Source: Helicoverpa zea (taxonomy: Eukaryota; Arthropoda; Insecta; Lepidoptera; Noctuidae). From it: 64,000 nt of DNA. A model generated the notes under the pieces. The model saw only the letters and a program-made list of their open reading frames with translations, ran no database searches and was not told the origin of the DNA. Each line of letters begins with the position of its first letter. The first letter of the stretch is position 1. The translations under genes and the position numbers were made by a program. The DNA is taken from positions 10,744,001-10,808,000 of the forward strand of contig NC_061468.1 of NCBI RefSeq assembly GCF_022581195.2, in the 5' to 3' direction. Shown here in pieces: positions 23,201-33,056 of this stretch.

Positions 23201-26200
23201 CGTTGTAAAAAGCCAACAGTGACAATTCACCAATCCAAGTTGAGAAATAATATCCGTCCCGGTCTGCCGCTGGTGTATAGCATGAAACACTTTACCCAGT
23301 ATCAATGGGACGAATATCCACCTAAAAGTACGATATCTTCTAGTAAAACATCCAAATTGAGAACCTTCTCCTTTTTGAGAAGTAACATATCAATCAAAAA
23401 ACTACGTGAGAAATACCCAAGCCATATCTAAACATTCTTAATGTTCTTGAATAAATTGTTGGTCGACGTAAGTTTATGTTTCGAACAACTACAAAAAAGT
23501 TTCATCAAGCTAATAGCATGGTCCGAGCCTTGGGAAGCTACGTTTGACGGCCATCGGTAGGTACAATTAATTATCTTTGCGGCAATGTAAAATGAGTTCT
23601 ATATCAACGACATAAGGTTCAACGAGCATAGCCTTGCTTAGTCCGTGGCGGCGAGGTCGCGGGTGCACGAATCAATGCGCGACACGTCATTACTTGCATC
23701 TGCAATGCTGCATTGGAGCTTCGCCGTAGAAAGTTCGAGAAAGCACAAATAATTTGGAAATAAATTACCCATGTTATGTATTGAAAGAATGACGTATTTA
23801 TTCGAAGGGATCTCAATGTTCGTAGGCTATTTTCGGATATAACTCATCATTTGTACACGAGCAACCACGTGCGCAAACATAACCTGAAAATGTTTACCGA
23901 TTGCTTTTATCTTGCTGAACACACCAGTTACGACATTTAAAACTTTATTTTTACGTGATAAGCAAACTATTTACATCTGATAACGTATGAACTTAAACAA
24001 TTGTTCTATGGACACATTAATTTCATTCCTAGCTACACCTTGTTACGAAAAAACTGGCTGGCTGGTTAGGAACTGATCAAAAAGAAACACCACAACTAAC
24101 ATTTCCTCTTTTTACATCCTAAATCTTAAAATACGATACCTATTGAGCAAAAATTGCTTCCTTGAAAAATAAATGGCATTTCAAGTCAAGTTATGGAGCT
24201 ACCTTGAAAGCAAATATTTTTTTCAGAAATATACGGTAAAAAAAAGTTTAAAGATTCCACATACCTGTTCATAAGCTTGACAAGGTCGATCTTGAACTTG
24301 TCGGCGTACATTTCAGCGAACTGCTTGAGGGTGAAGGCCCAGCCGTGGAGACCGGAACCGAAACCCACGGAACCCTTGCTGGGGTCCACGCGGACCTCAC
24401 CTGGTTAAACGGAACGAACATTGGGTATTTTGCCAGTTTTTGGAAATATTTCCTGAAGTGTTATGACAGTGACATATGTTTTTGATGCGAATGGATAAGA
24501 AATAGATCGAAGCATTTTGTGGATAAATAGGTTAATGTTTTTACATTTCCTATAGACTTCCGACGAGTATTTTTTTATGATTTGTATGGTAGAAATGAAG
24601 TATTAAATACGCATATCTCTAGAGATTTAAGAAAGAAGACGTCAATAATTATTTGTTAATAATGTTTATTTATCTTATTCAGCCGTAACACGTCGGAAGA
24701 TTACGTAAATTGTAATGTTTCCCAACAACCGTTGTAAATAGCCAACAGTGACAATTCACCAATCCAAGTTGAGAAATAATTTCCGTCCCGGTCTGCCGCT
24801 GGTGTATAGCATGAAACACTTTACCCAGTATCAATGGGACGATCACTTAAATCCCTTAACATTCAAAGCCCAAGATCATCGACAAAATAAAAATAACTGT
24901 TTTCTATGAATTCATCCTTAAATTTTAGGAAAAATAGACGTTTATGTTGTCGGTGAACTTCGGAACTCTGTAGAACATGAATTTTGTTCGTAAAGCTTAA
25001 CTATTTTCTTTGTGCATAACAATCCTCGTTATAATGTCATATTGAACTGCAGCAAGCTGTAGAAACTACTATCATTTAATTAGTCGCGAGGTTGTAGGGT
25101 TAAAAAACGTATTGGCCTACAAAAGAAATGCAATATTTTTTTTTTATTGCTTTTGGTTTTTATAAATGAAACGAGTGTCGGTGCGGAGTTTATTTGTCCT
25201 AGGTTGAATAAAAACCTTATCATTTTCTGACTGACTGACTAAAACGAAGTTTTTATCCGGTAATCAAAATACAACTAACGAAAAAAGGGATTAAAACTAT
25301 CTCAGAGATAAAGTAGTTCAATAAAAATGTCGTTTCCTATTATTCTTTGCCAAGATATTTCTGAAAGTGTTTACGTATAAACTCGAAAAGCCGTGTTGAA
25401 TGTGAGAATTACACAATATTATTGAATGGGAACACAAAGAGTCGACCTTGGCGCGATTATCAATGCGGATCGCGCGATTTACACGTTACAAACACGTTGG
25501 CATCGTGATAACATGACGATTACATTTTTGTATTCAAACTTTACTTTTATCGTTCATAGTTTCGCATTTCAGTTCTCTAGACTTTTAACATATAGGGTAA
25601 ATACGCCAAATGTCGGCCTCCCCCCAAACTTCGGCCGTCTGTACATTTTCAGCTTGCATTCATTCAAAAGGTAATTAAGTGTTAGTTTTGCTCCTCGAAT
25701 TGCAACCTTGGTTTATACTCTATACGTACAAATCGTTACTATCCGATTCTGTCACTTACTCTTCTCATACTGAGCGTCAGTAGCGATTGCGCCGTTGAAA
25801 CATCAAATTCGCACGTAAAGTAGCTTACTCGAAGTGAATACTCACATTTTGGGGATTGATATTAGAACGATAAAACATTTATTTATTTTTGTTTTAAGCT
25901 TGATTGTCACTAATGAGTTATTTTTACTATATTTTAAGATAGTTTTTTCAGCGTTTTGCGTATATTTTTCAAGGAAAAATAGGAGGCCGCCATTAGGACA
26001 ACAGTTTTGACTTAAAACCGGAGTCTCGGCCGTGGCCGACTTAAAGCAAATGCAGTCTATTTTATAAATTCCTATTGTACTAATTCCGTTGGCTTAACAA
26101 GAGAATTTGCAAAGCTTATAGGCAAATAGATCTATTTTACGTTTAATAGCCAAATAACGGCCGGGGTGATATTAGTTGAATCTCGAGAAATAAGGTACAA

Positions 26201-29200
26201 GAAATAGGGGCCGACATTAGAATCGTAAATAATCGTAATGTCGACCAGCCTCGAACTCAAGCGCCACTATACAGGCTGATGAAAAAATACTTTTATATTT
26301 TTTCATTTTCTCAAAATGAAATAATTTATTTATTATAATTCATTATATCGTATAGGAGTTAAGTTTAAATGTAGGAGTTGACAGTATTGTAGGCATGTTT
26401 ATGGTACTTTATAGTTTGATACTTGCTATCTATTAAACCGTTCTTATTAGCTTAAAAAATATAAATGGTTGGTCGTGAATACGACTTTTTTTGTTTAGGG
26501 GAAACAAAAAAAATATTTTACTATAAATTAAACAAATACAATTACAAATGTATACTTAGTATTATATTATAATTCTGCTAAAATAAATCATGTTAATAAT
26601 ATTTGTAGTAATAAGGCAGTGCCTTAATTTAAAACAGCCTGTACCTGGCCGACATTTGGAAAAAACGCAACCGACCTTGGGCCGTGAATGGCCGACTTTA
26701 GGGTTTTTCTGTTCTCGACGCATCTAAGCCTTATTACTTTTTTCTTTTCGTAGAAATATCAATCTTATGCCTATAAACATGACATAGATTAATCAAACTA
26801 TCCAAAACCGCATCAGAAACTATCTTTCGTTGGAAACTGACGGTGCTATAGCGAACCGCAATCAGAAAATCGCTAAGGGGGCCGACATTTGGCGTATTTA
26901 CCCTAGGCCATTTTTAAAAGACCCAATGGACGCAGACTCGCAACACCAAAAAGCGTCCGTTAATAAAATACCACGGCAAGCAAGGGTGCCTAAACAATAC
27001 AGCTTTATTTTCTTGAATATTGAAATTACATTACAGAATAACAGTGAAATGTTGTCGCAAAAGTTTATATTCACGTATATTTTCAAAGGTTAACATAAAG
27101 CAGACCTAATAATTGAAAAATTTCCAGCAAATCTAGACACACGGCAGTGTGTCCGCCAAGTTCGAGCAAAAAAAGCGACACACCGGCCGTGGGTTATATT
27201 ACACGAACCATTTCGGGCCAAATTCGACCCCCCTGTAACTCAAAATCTATTTTATTTACGCATATCAAATTTCTAGTATCTGTTGAGACCCCCTCACTTA
27301 TCTAAAATACAAAATTTCATTAATATACCTATTGTAGGTCTTGAGATATTGCCGTCAGAAAATCGCTATTTTTACTATACACTCACTGACTGACTGACTC
27401 ACTCATCAAAAACCTAGACCACTTCCAATGGTCGTATTGACTTGAAATTTGGCATGGAGGTAGGTCCTTATGTCAAGGTAAAGGGAAAAATCTGAAAATG
27501 GCCAAGTGTGAGTCGGTTTCAAAATAATGAAGGTGTTTTATACCCGGTGTAAATGTATACCCCTAAGGAACTAAAACGAACTAAATTTATCTATATTTAT
27601 ATAATATATCTTCGAATGGTCGTACCGATCTGAAATTCGTTACAAAGGATTGTATTTAGTCAAAGTAAAGTAAAAATCTGAAAACGGCCAAGTGTGAATC
27701 ACTTTCGAAAATAACAAATGTGTAACTTTGATCCACGAACATAATATATGATAACATGTCATGTCAGTCAGTTGGTAAATCTAGTCCATTTAGTTAATCT
27801 AGTTCACTTCTTTGTAAGAAACATAGTGCATATAAAAAAATCTGAAAGATAGTATAAATGAGACATTTCTTTAACTAACTTCATCATAAGAAAAAAATAA
27901 AATAAACAACCTTACAAAAATAAATGAAATCCCACCCAAAACAAAAATGTGAAAGACTGCCAAGTTCGATAATATGGGAATGCTTCGCCTATAAAAGAAG
28001 TGAGATCTGAATAAGTACCAAGTTCCATACACATACCTCAGTTAAAAATAGTTACTTTTTAATGATGTTACTTGGCAAGTTTTAATAGAAAATTAAATAC
28101 TTGATTCATTGCGTTTAGTAGGTTTATAACAAGGAGTGTGAAAACTTGCCAAGTGACATCATTAAAAAGTAACTATTTTTAACTGAGGTATGTGTATGGA
28201 ACTTGGTACTTATTCAGATCTCACTTCTTTTATAGGCGAAGCATTCCCATATTATCGAACTTGGCAGTCTTTCACATTTTTGTTTTGGGTGGGATTCAAA
28301 ATGACGTCACTAGCCTAAAGGAACAAAGCGTGGGCAGGTGGTGGGCGAGCTACGTTACGTTTCACCCCCACTCACGAGTAGGGGCACGTGTTATTTATGA
28401 AGGGTACTTTAAAGATTTAGGGAGTTTCCATGAAACAAGGAGTCAGAAGCTTTAAGTTTTGAAAGAAAGTTTGTGCAGTTAGTTAAACCTAGTTTTGTAA
28501 ACTGGCAATAAGTAAGTTTTGCAATTGCCTGCCCTAATATTTAAGCTACCCTAGTAATTTCTACAGCCAAAATCAAAAAATAATAAAACATTATTTGATT
28601 AGAAAGTGCAACCACTTCAAAGTTTTAAACCTGAAGTGAAAGGATAATGCATTCCATTATCCATTCACTTTTTAGTCTAATGTCATGTCAGTCTTTTTTG
28701 AGTAAAAAGTTCATATGTAATGGAATACTTATCAGATTTGTGTTAATAAGTATATACTAACAATGTTTGAATAGTCTAATATTAGTCTTTAAGGTATATG
28801 TGTATGAGACTGAAAATAAAGATATTTGATAATTTATCTACTACTCACCCATGGGACCACCATCGTCATTGTAGGTGGCGATGATGACGTTGACGTTTTC
28901 AACAATACGCTGGAAGGTCTGGTAGAGCTCCTCAGCCTCCAACTGCAGCTCGAGCAGAGCGCGGTCCATCTTGTTCATGAACAGAATAGGCTTGATGCGC
29001 TCGGCAATAGCCTGACGCAGCACAGTCTCGGTTTGTACGCACACACCTAGGGAAATTAAGTTTAAATAACATGGTGGCCATTTTAAAGTCAGTGCTTCAT
29101 TGAAGAGATTTTTGGGAACAGGAATATGTTCTGAAAAATTGCACAATTCGCAAATTTATCTGAAATAGATGATAATCTGAAAGCAGGATGTGCTACTTTC

Positions 29201-31240
29201 TTTGTGTCTCTGAACATAAAGAACTCAGGATGATTGGGCAGAATGTGATTAGATTTGAGAAATTGTTTTTCATAATCTGCCTCAAGTCTTATCTGGGACT
29301 GATATGGGTAAAAGTTTAATGTCAAGCAATGACAATGTTATAGTTCGGCCATTCAGAGAATGCGTTCCTGACACGTCGCGATTGAACTGACGACGTAATA
29401 ACATTCATTGATTATTGATATAATAATGTTGTTTTAATGCTCCTCAATTGTTAAAACGGTAAACAACCAGCAAAAATATTTTTATCGTAACTGCAACGCC
29501 ATTGCAAAGTTACGTCGTCAGTTCAATCGCGACGTGTCAGGAACGCATTCTCTGAATGGCCGAACTATAAGTACAAACAATGTAATTATACTGTGTGCTA
29601 TTAATTGGCAATTATTGAATGCAACTTTGTTCTTGCAAGAGTTTTATCTCGCGCACTATATGCAATTGAAACAGGTTATGCAATATCAAAATTGCATAAG
29701 TTTTACATTACAATAAAAAATATGAAAATACTTTTTTTACAAATGAAAGTAATGCTGTAGGCCATTAAGTATACCTGTTACTTTCTTTCTGATCTAAGAG
29801 TATGCAACCAGCTGTTGGGGTAGCTAAACTACACTAATTTGGGAAAAAATATAAAGAAAAACTTACCAGAGACACAATCTACAACCACAAGGGCACCGTC
29901 AGTTACACGGAGCGCGGCAGTCACTTCCGACGAGAAGTCAACGTGTCCAGGTGAGTCAATCAGGTTAATCAAGAAACCCTTCTCTCCCTTCTCACGCTGG
30001 TCAGCGTTGGTGATGAAGACCATGTCTTTCTCTTCCAGCTCGAAGAACATGGAGATAGCACTGTGAAGATATTATAAGCATTACAAAGGTGCATTGTTCC
30101 ATCTATTGTGTAATTTTTATGTTGGGTAACTCAGATGGCCGTTCTGAAGATCTTCAGTGATATTCAGTTTCAAATGGTAAGAACAATCATCATGTAAATA
30201 TTATTATGAATGTAAAATATTGTGTACCAAGTTGATCAACATTTTGCACCACTCTTAGGTCATATTGTGAAATCATGACAAAACAAAATTTTAGAGCTGT
30301 TTTTTACACGAAATGCATTACTATGCTTATTTTAGTGTTCACTTATTTCAATTCTATGTGGGTTTGTATAAACATAAGAACAGCTGACTGATGAACTGAC
30401 ATGTAAATACCACATGTTATCATAACAATAAAGACAAAGGAATCAATGCAATTACTTTTCATGTAGCTGCAAGTAGCTAACATACTTTTTCCAAGACAAT
30501 AGACAAGCCCAACTATTTAAAGTTCAGCAAATGACAGCTTTTCGTACATAACCTCAAAATGTAAGATAGACATTCGAGACCTCTAGAGTCAAGTTCAAGG
30601 GTACACAGTTGCCGACTCAGCGCCGGCATTGTCGGGCAAACAATAAGCTGTCAATTATTACCATGTGGTGACGCTTTACTCACGTAGACTTGATGGTGAT
30701 GCATCTGTCCTGCTCGTCCTTGCGCGTGTCCGTGAAGCGGGTCTCACCGGCGCGGGCTCCCGCGATGATACCGGCTTTGGAGACCAGCGAGTCCGTCAGG
30801 GTGGATTTGCCGTGGTCGACGTGGGCGATGACGGACATGTTGCGGATGTTCCGCTTCTTGTCCATCATCGAACGGATCTCGTCTACGGTGAAATTCACCT
30901 GCGCAAACCAGAAAACACCTCGTCAACATACCCAACATCACAACACAGATGGAACACTTCGTACACGCACGTTTCATTTTTAAAACTGTATCTGTTACTG
31001 CAGCTCCCGTATTGTCCTAGACTTAAGCTATCCAAACTGAACTTTAGCGATTCTACACCGACAACGATCAATCACCGCAACACTTGGAAACGTCATCCGA
31101 TCACAAAGACGACCGTCGTGAAGAATGTTAAATTTTATATCAGTTTAAACTCGAAAGCCGTAAAATATAAACGCGAAACTGTAGCACAGATACACAGGAA
31201 CACTTTTCCGCACTTAATTATGAAGTTAAATACTCACCAT
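17209..31240 (-). CDS. eEF2: Translation elongation factor 2 (eEF2), complete, 15 exons
   Basis: GTPase that moves tRNA and mRNA through the ribosome after each peptide bond. Coding exons, 5' to 3': 31240-31238 (ATG only), 30898-30684, 30060-29867, 29046-28849, 24400-24265, 22998-22776, 22424-22278, 21185-21024, 20776-20612, 20428-20237, 19744-19565, 19266-18977, 18704-18602, 17848-17591, 17277-17209. Every junction is GT-AG and in frame. The sum is 2535 nt, or 844 aa, the usual insect length. Seen: G1 AHVDHGKST at residues 26-34, the eEF2-kinase site region GETRFTDTRKDE (Thr57), DSPGH, NKMD, and the diphthamide loop LHTDAIHRGGGQ with its histidine at about 701. The C-terminus is SQYLDKL. The introns host eight snoRNAs, several transposons and a long hairpin. 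No defect is seen. Confidence 0.97.
17349..17520 (-). ncRNA. H/ACA-box snoRNA A1 in eEF2 intron 14
   Basis: On the eEF2 sense strand: hairpin closed by CGCCGCAGC/GCTGCGGCG, H box AGAGCA (17432-17437), second hairpin closed by CCCGCGTC/GGCGCGGG, then ACA (17352-17354) three bases from the 3' end. A near-copy (A2) lies in intron 11. Both also keep an extra small hairpin at the 5' side (CGGCAC/GTGCCG, 17502-17517), so the RNA may be longer than typical. Very GC-rich compared with the intron. Target unknown. Confidence 0.7.
18196..18327 (-). ncRNA. H/ACA-box snoRNA D in eEF2 intron 13
   Basis: First hairpin of 58 nt: outer stem CCACGT/ACGTGG, internal loop, inner stem GCGG/CCGC. Then H box AGATCA (18260-18265). 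Second hairpin: outer stem GTTCTTT/GGGGAAC (three G-U pairs), inner stem GGCA/TGCC. Then ACA (18199-18201) with three bases after it. This is the only H/ACA candidate here without a second copy in the window. Target unknown. Confidence 0.7.
19341..19510 (-). ncRNA. H/ACA-box snoRNA A2 in eEF2 intron 11
   Basis: Paralogue of A1. The closing stem CGCCGTAGC/GCTGCGGCG keeps pairing through a G-U change. H box AGACCA (19423-19428). The second stem CCCGCGTC/GGCGCGGG is unchanged. ACA is at 19344-19346, four bases after the stem as in A1 although the linker itself differs. Similarity to A1 stops close to the predicted RNA ends. Confidence 0.7.
19956..20083 (-). ncRNA. H/ACA-box snoRNA B1 in eEF2 intron 10
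   Basis: First hairpin closed by AGTCC/GGACT, H box ACATTA (20021-20026), second hairpin closed by TTCGTAC/GTATGAG (two G-U pairs), then ACA (19959-19961) and three bases. Length about 128 nt, typical for the class. Differs from B2 at about 8 of 125 positions. Target unknown. Confidence 0.75.
21253..22103. mobile_element. DNA transposon in eEF2 intron 7
   Basis: Ends are inverted repeats: left AGTTCAACTCAG with GCGCGCGGCC and ATGTGTG nearby, right the complement (cacacat, ggccgcgcgc, ctgagttgaact). The 851-bp interior holds a transposase C-terminal remnant at 21679-21939. Without this insert the intron would be only about 240 bases, like its neighbours. Confidence 0.75.
21679..21939 (+). pseudogene. 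Remnant of a DDE-type (IS630/Tc1-like) transposase C-terminus
   Basis: 86 codons starting MWGILKNNIA and including HIDEGMLGNTCRHVQKKKEK, which resembles the conserved end of insect DDE endonucleases of the Tc1/IS630 group (W..lK, then a C-x-H-V helix). The catalytic D, D and E positions would lie upstream and are absent, so it cannot be active. It ends in an acidic serine-rich tail. It is antisense to eEF2 and confined within the transposon ends. Confidence 0.55.
22501..22627 (-). ncRNA. H/ACA-box snoRNA B2 in eEF2 intron 6
   Basis: Paralogue of B1: AGTCC/GGACT closing stem, H box ACAGTA (22566-22571), TTCATAC/GTATGAG second stem, ACA (22504-22506) plus three bases. The G-U pair of B1 is an A-U pair here, and the H box changes at free positions only. 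Confidence 0.75.
23184..23313 (-). ncRNA. H/ACA-box snoRNA C1 in eEF2 intron 5
   Basis: First hairpin closed by GTCCC/GGGAC with inner CTG/CAG and GTGT/ACAC pairs. H box ATATTA (23248-23253). Second hairpin closed by TCTCAAC/GTTGAGA. ACA (23087+100, i.e. 23187-23189) plus three bases. Only about three differences from C2 over 121 positions. Confidence 0.75.
23314..24264. other. Rest of eEF2 intron 5
   Basis: No transposon ends or further snoRNA could be established. A GC-richer patch at about 23640-23720 forms local inverted matches (caatgc/gcattg) but lacks a clear H/ACA layout. A C-box-like ATGATGA near 23846 has no D box at a useful distance. Confidence 0.4.
24713..24842 (-). ncRNA. H/ACA-box snoRNA C2 in eEF2 intron 4
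   Basis: Paralogue of C1: GTCCC/GGGAC, H box AAATTA (24777-24782), second stem TTCTCAAC/GTTGGGAA (one G-U pair where C1 has A-U), ACA (24716-24718) plus three bases. It lies about 320 bases from the exon 5 end of the 4.4 kb intron. Confidence 0.75.
24843..25592. other. eEF2 intron 4, unassigned part
   Basis: AT-rich intron sequence between snoRNA C2 and the 1.3 kb transposon. No gene, RNA or repeat recognised. Confidence 0.4.
25595..26903. mobile_element. 1.3 kb non-autonomous DNA transposon, copy 1 (eEF2 intron 4)
   Basis: Inverted ends GGGTAAATACGCC.../...GGCGTATTTACCC followed inward by AAATGTCGGCC/GGCCGACATTT. TA flanks both sides (25593-25594 and 26904-26905), fitting a TA target duplication. 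The interior repeats short 'ggccgac' motifs and has no transposase frame. A copy in the same orientation lies at 37966-39269. Confidence 0.85.
27120..27720. repeat. Dispersed repeat in eEF2 intron 4
   Basis: Contains 'ctcactgactgactgactcactcatcaaaaacc', quoted in part as ctgactgactgactcactc, and a motif 'ggccaagtgtga' that occurs twice about 185 bases apart, each after 'tctgaaaa'. It looks like a tandemly degenerated dispersed element. Family not identified. Confidence 0.4.
27928..28296. repeat. Near-perfect long inverted repeat (156-bp arms) in eEF2 intron 4
   Basis: The left arm 27928-28083 and right arm 28141-28296 are inverted copies with very few mismatches, separated by 57 bases. The transcript of this intron would fold into a 156-bp double-stranded hairpin. 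It may be a foldback element or a hairpin-RNA source. Confidence 0.9.
29341..29567. mobile_element. MITE with 58-bp perfect terminal inverted repeats in eEF2 intron 3
   Basis: Both ends start TAGTTCGGCCATTCAGAG and match for 58 bases without mismatch, around a 111-base interior. TA at 29339-29340 and 29568-29569 gives a TA target duplication, as for Tc1/mariner-derived MITEs. The perfect repeats suggest a young insertion. Confidence 0.9.
30126..30198 (-). ncRNA. C/D-box snoRNA in eEF2 intron 2, guide for 18S rRNA
   Basis: C box ATGATGA at 30187-30193, D' box CTGA at 30164-30167, C'-like TGAAGAT, D box CTGA at 30131-30134. The 11 bases before D are complementary to the universally conserved 18S segment ATGGCCGTTCT. 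The D+5 rule points to the C after ATGG, beside the sites known for U32/U33 and yeast snR40/snR55. The terminal stem is weak. A further match for the D' guide could not be identified. Confidence 0.6.
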
Positions 31241-31299
31241 ATTGGATGGTTTTAGATTTTTCGTTCAATAAAATAAACTACCATACGCCAGCAATGGCG

Positions 31300-31320
31300 T
31301 ACGCTTGAAAAAGGACCCTT
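31300..31320 (-). promoter_or_regulatory. TCT/TOP-type transcription start of eEF2
   Basis: The minus strand reads TCCTTTTTC at 31315-31307, matching the polypyrimidine initiator (YC+1TTTYY) used by animal ribosomal-protein and translation-factor genes. A start at about 31313 gives a 73-base 5' UTR beginning with C and a pyrimidine run, as in TOP mRNAs. The donor follows directly after the ATG (ATG|GTGAGT). Confidence 0.55.
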
Positions 31321-31843
31321 TCGTCCGAGGGCCGGATGTGGCAGGCAGCCGTCAAATAAAAGTGATACCATAGACAACTTATGTTGCCATTTTATATTAT
31401 AGTTGAGACAGAAAATATTGTGCAAGAGGGCATTTGAAGTTGAATTTTGAATTGTGTTTGAACTATAATGTGTTTACTGTTGCACAATTATGATAAAATA
31501 AAGAATGTTAAGTCTTTAAATAATAAAATGCTCTAGTTTTTAATTAGTTATGTGATAATTTAGTTTCAATGGCTTATGGTAACATTGAACCGTAACAATA
31601 CAGTTAAATATTCTTTGTCGTCTTTGGTGTTCTCATGCGAGCACAGATTATCTGCCGTTGAATGACTGGAATAAAGGTTGATCTTTGAATCAATTTGAGA
31701 AAACAATCAGTTTCACACATTTACTTTATTTTCACTCTAGGCCTGCAATAACATTTTGCAATATTAGAAAAAAAAATTGTGTCCTAATTCAAGTAACTAA
31801 CAATCATTGCGCAATCGCAGCTCCACGATATCAGAGTAATGTA
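31321..31843. other. eEF2 upstream region
   Basis: Upstream flank of eEF2 on the minus strand. No divergent gene or clear TATA box recognised. Confidence 0.4.
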
Positions 31844-32078
31844 CAGCTTGGCAAAAAAGAGTGTGGAATAAATGAGGTCAGCACTATCGCACCTGTGGCA
31901 ACCCGGAGTACTACGACTCACAGATTTTGATATTTGTTATTTTTGAAGATATTCAATCCTAAGTAGGCGATGTGCCTTGGACACTTCAATGTCCAGTATT
32001 AACGATGTTAACAATTTTTATTTGATTTTGATTTTTAGTTCCAACTGTCACCGCGTCAGACTTTTTTTTGCCAAGCTG
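31844..32078. mobile_element. MITE with TA target duplication
   Basis: Ends CAGCTTGGCAAAAAA and the complement TTTTTTGCCAAGCTG, flanked by TA on both sides (31842-31843, 32079-32080). 235 bp, no coding content. Confidence 0.8.
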
Positions 32079-32209
32079 TAGATGTTATGATTCCACATCC
32101 TCAATGTATGTAGCAGGTTGCAGCGACTTTCATTATGTTTAAAAGACTGTGTCGGATGTATAGAGTCAATCAAGCAACATTTTTATTCTAGGGAGGTGGC
32201 AATATCATA

Positions 32210-33056
32210 AAGGAGATGGCCAAAAAAAAACCCAGAGTCGACAGAAACTTCGTATGTATGGTTGGATTCAGTATAATGTGTAGATTACAAAAAGTATTTC
32301 ATATCATCTGAAAACCATGGGGTTCTCTTTTTACAAGGCTTTTTCGATGAAGATTTTAGTACATAAAAAAGCTTAACTTTACTGTTTGCTGTTCATTAGA
32401 AGTTGTGCATAGGGTAAAAACTTTACACTCAGGTGTATGTCTGTTAGCACTATACAAGAGTGAAGGTTTAGAGCTGAGCTGATGATGGAGAATAGAGAAG
32501 GTCAAGGGAACTCGGCAATGGTAAATATGAACTACCTCGTATTTGGGCTTATAATATTCGCATTGACGAGAACTTTGAACTTGAACTCAGAGAGCAAAAA
32601 TAATTAAAAAAAAAAGTAAGTTTTTTTTTAACCTTTAAGTTTTTTTTAAATTAACCTTTGCCAGTTCAGAAGTTTACACATAACAGGGAAACCAAGTAGG
32701 TAAGGTCGGTACCTTATCGTATCTGGAGTGGTTCATGTCAATAGTGCAATGGGAGGGGGTCAAACTCAAGACCTTTTAATTACCAGGCAAACTCTGTAAC
32801 TATGGTGATATTACTATTCACATGTATAATGTTAGTATACATTGTTTTTTATGGTCCTTTTTGGAAATAATCTTTAAAAACAACATAAATTCAACATAAC
32901 CAATTTTTGTTAAAATATGATATAGCTCCTATACCCTATGGATTTCAGGCTGGACTTTTTGGCACTATCAAAAGTCTATCATAATGAACCCATTGGTACC
33001 CATTTCGTTGCTGTCGATTCTGGGTTTTTTTACTATGAAAAATTGGCCATCTCCTT
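32210..33056. mobile_element. Non-autonomous DNA transposon, ~850 bp
   Basis: The left end AAGGAGATGGCC continues to 'aaacccagagtcgacag'. The right end is the inverted 'ctgtcgattctgggttt...ggccatctcctt', giving roughly 40-bp imperfect inverted repeats. No transposase frame. Confidence 0.65.

Noticed and set aside
23838..23860. C-box-like ATGATGA in eEF2 intron 5
   Set aside because: No CTGA within a plausible distance on the same strand and no rRNA complementarity seen.
27757..27900. C-box-like ATGATGA with distant CTGA in eEF2 intron 4
   Set aside because: Spacing of about 120 bases is too long, and no guide match was recognised.
30665..31255. 196-codon open frame on the plus strand
   Set aside because: Antisense to eEF2 exon 2 and running into intron 1 and the start region. 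It has no domain and is explained by eEF2 codon usage.
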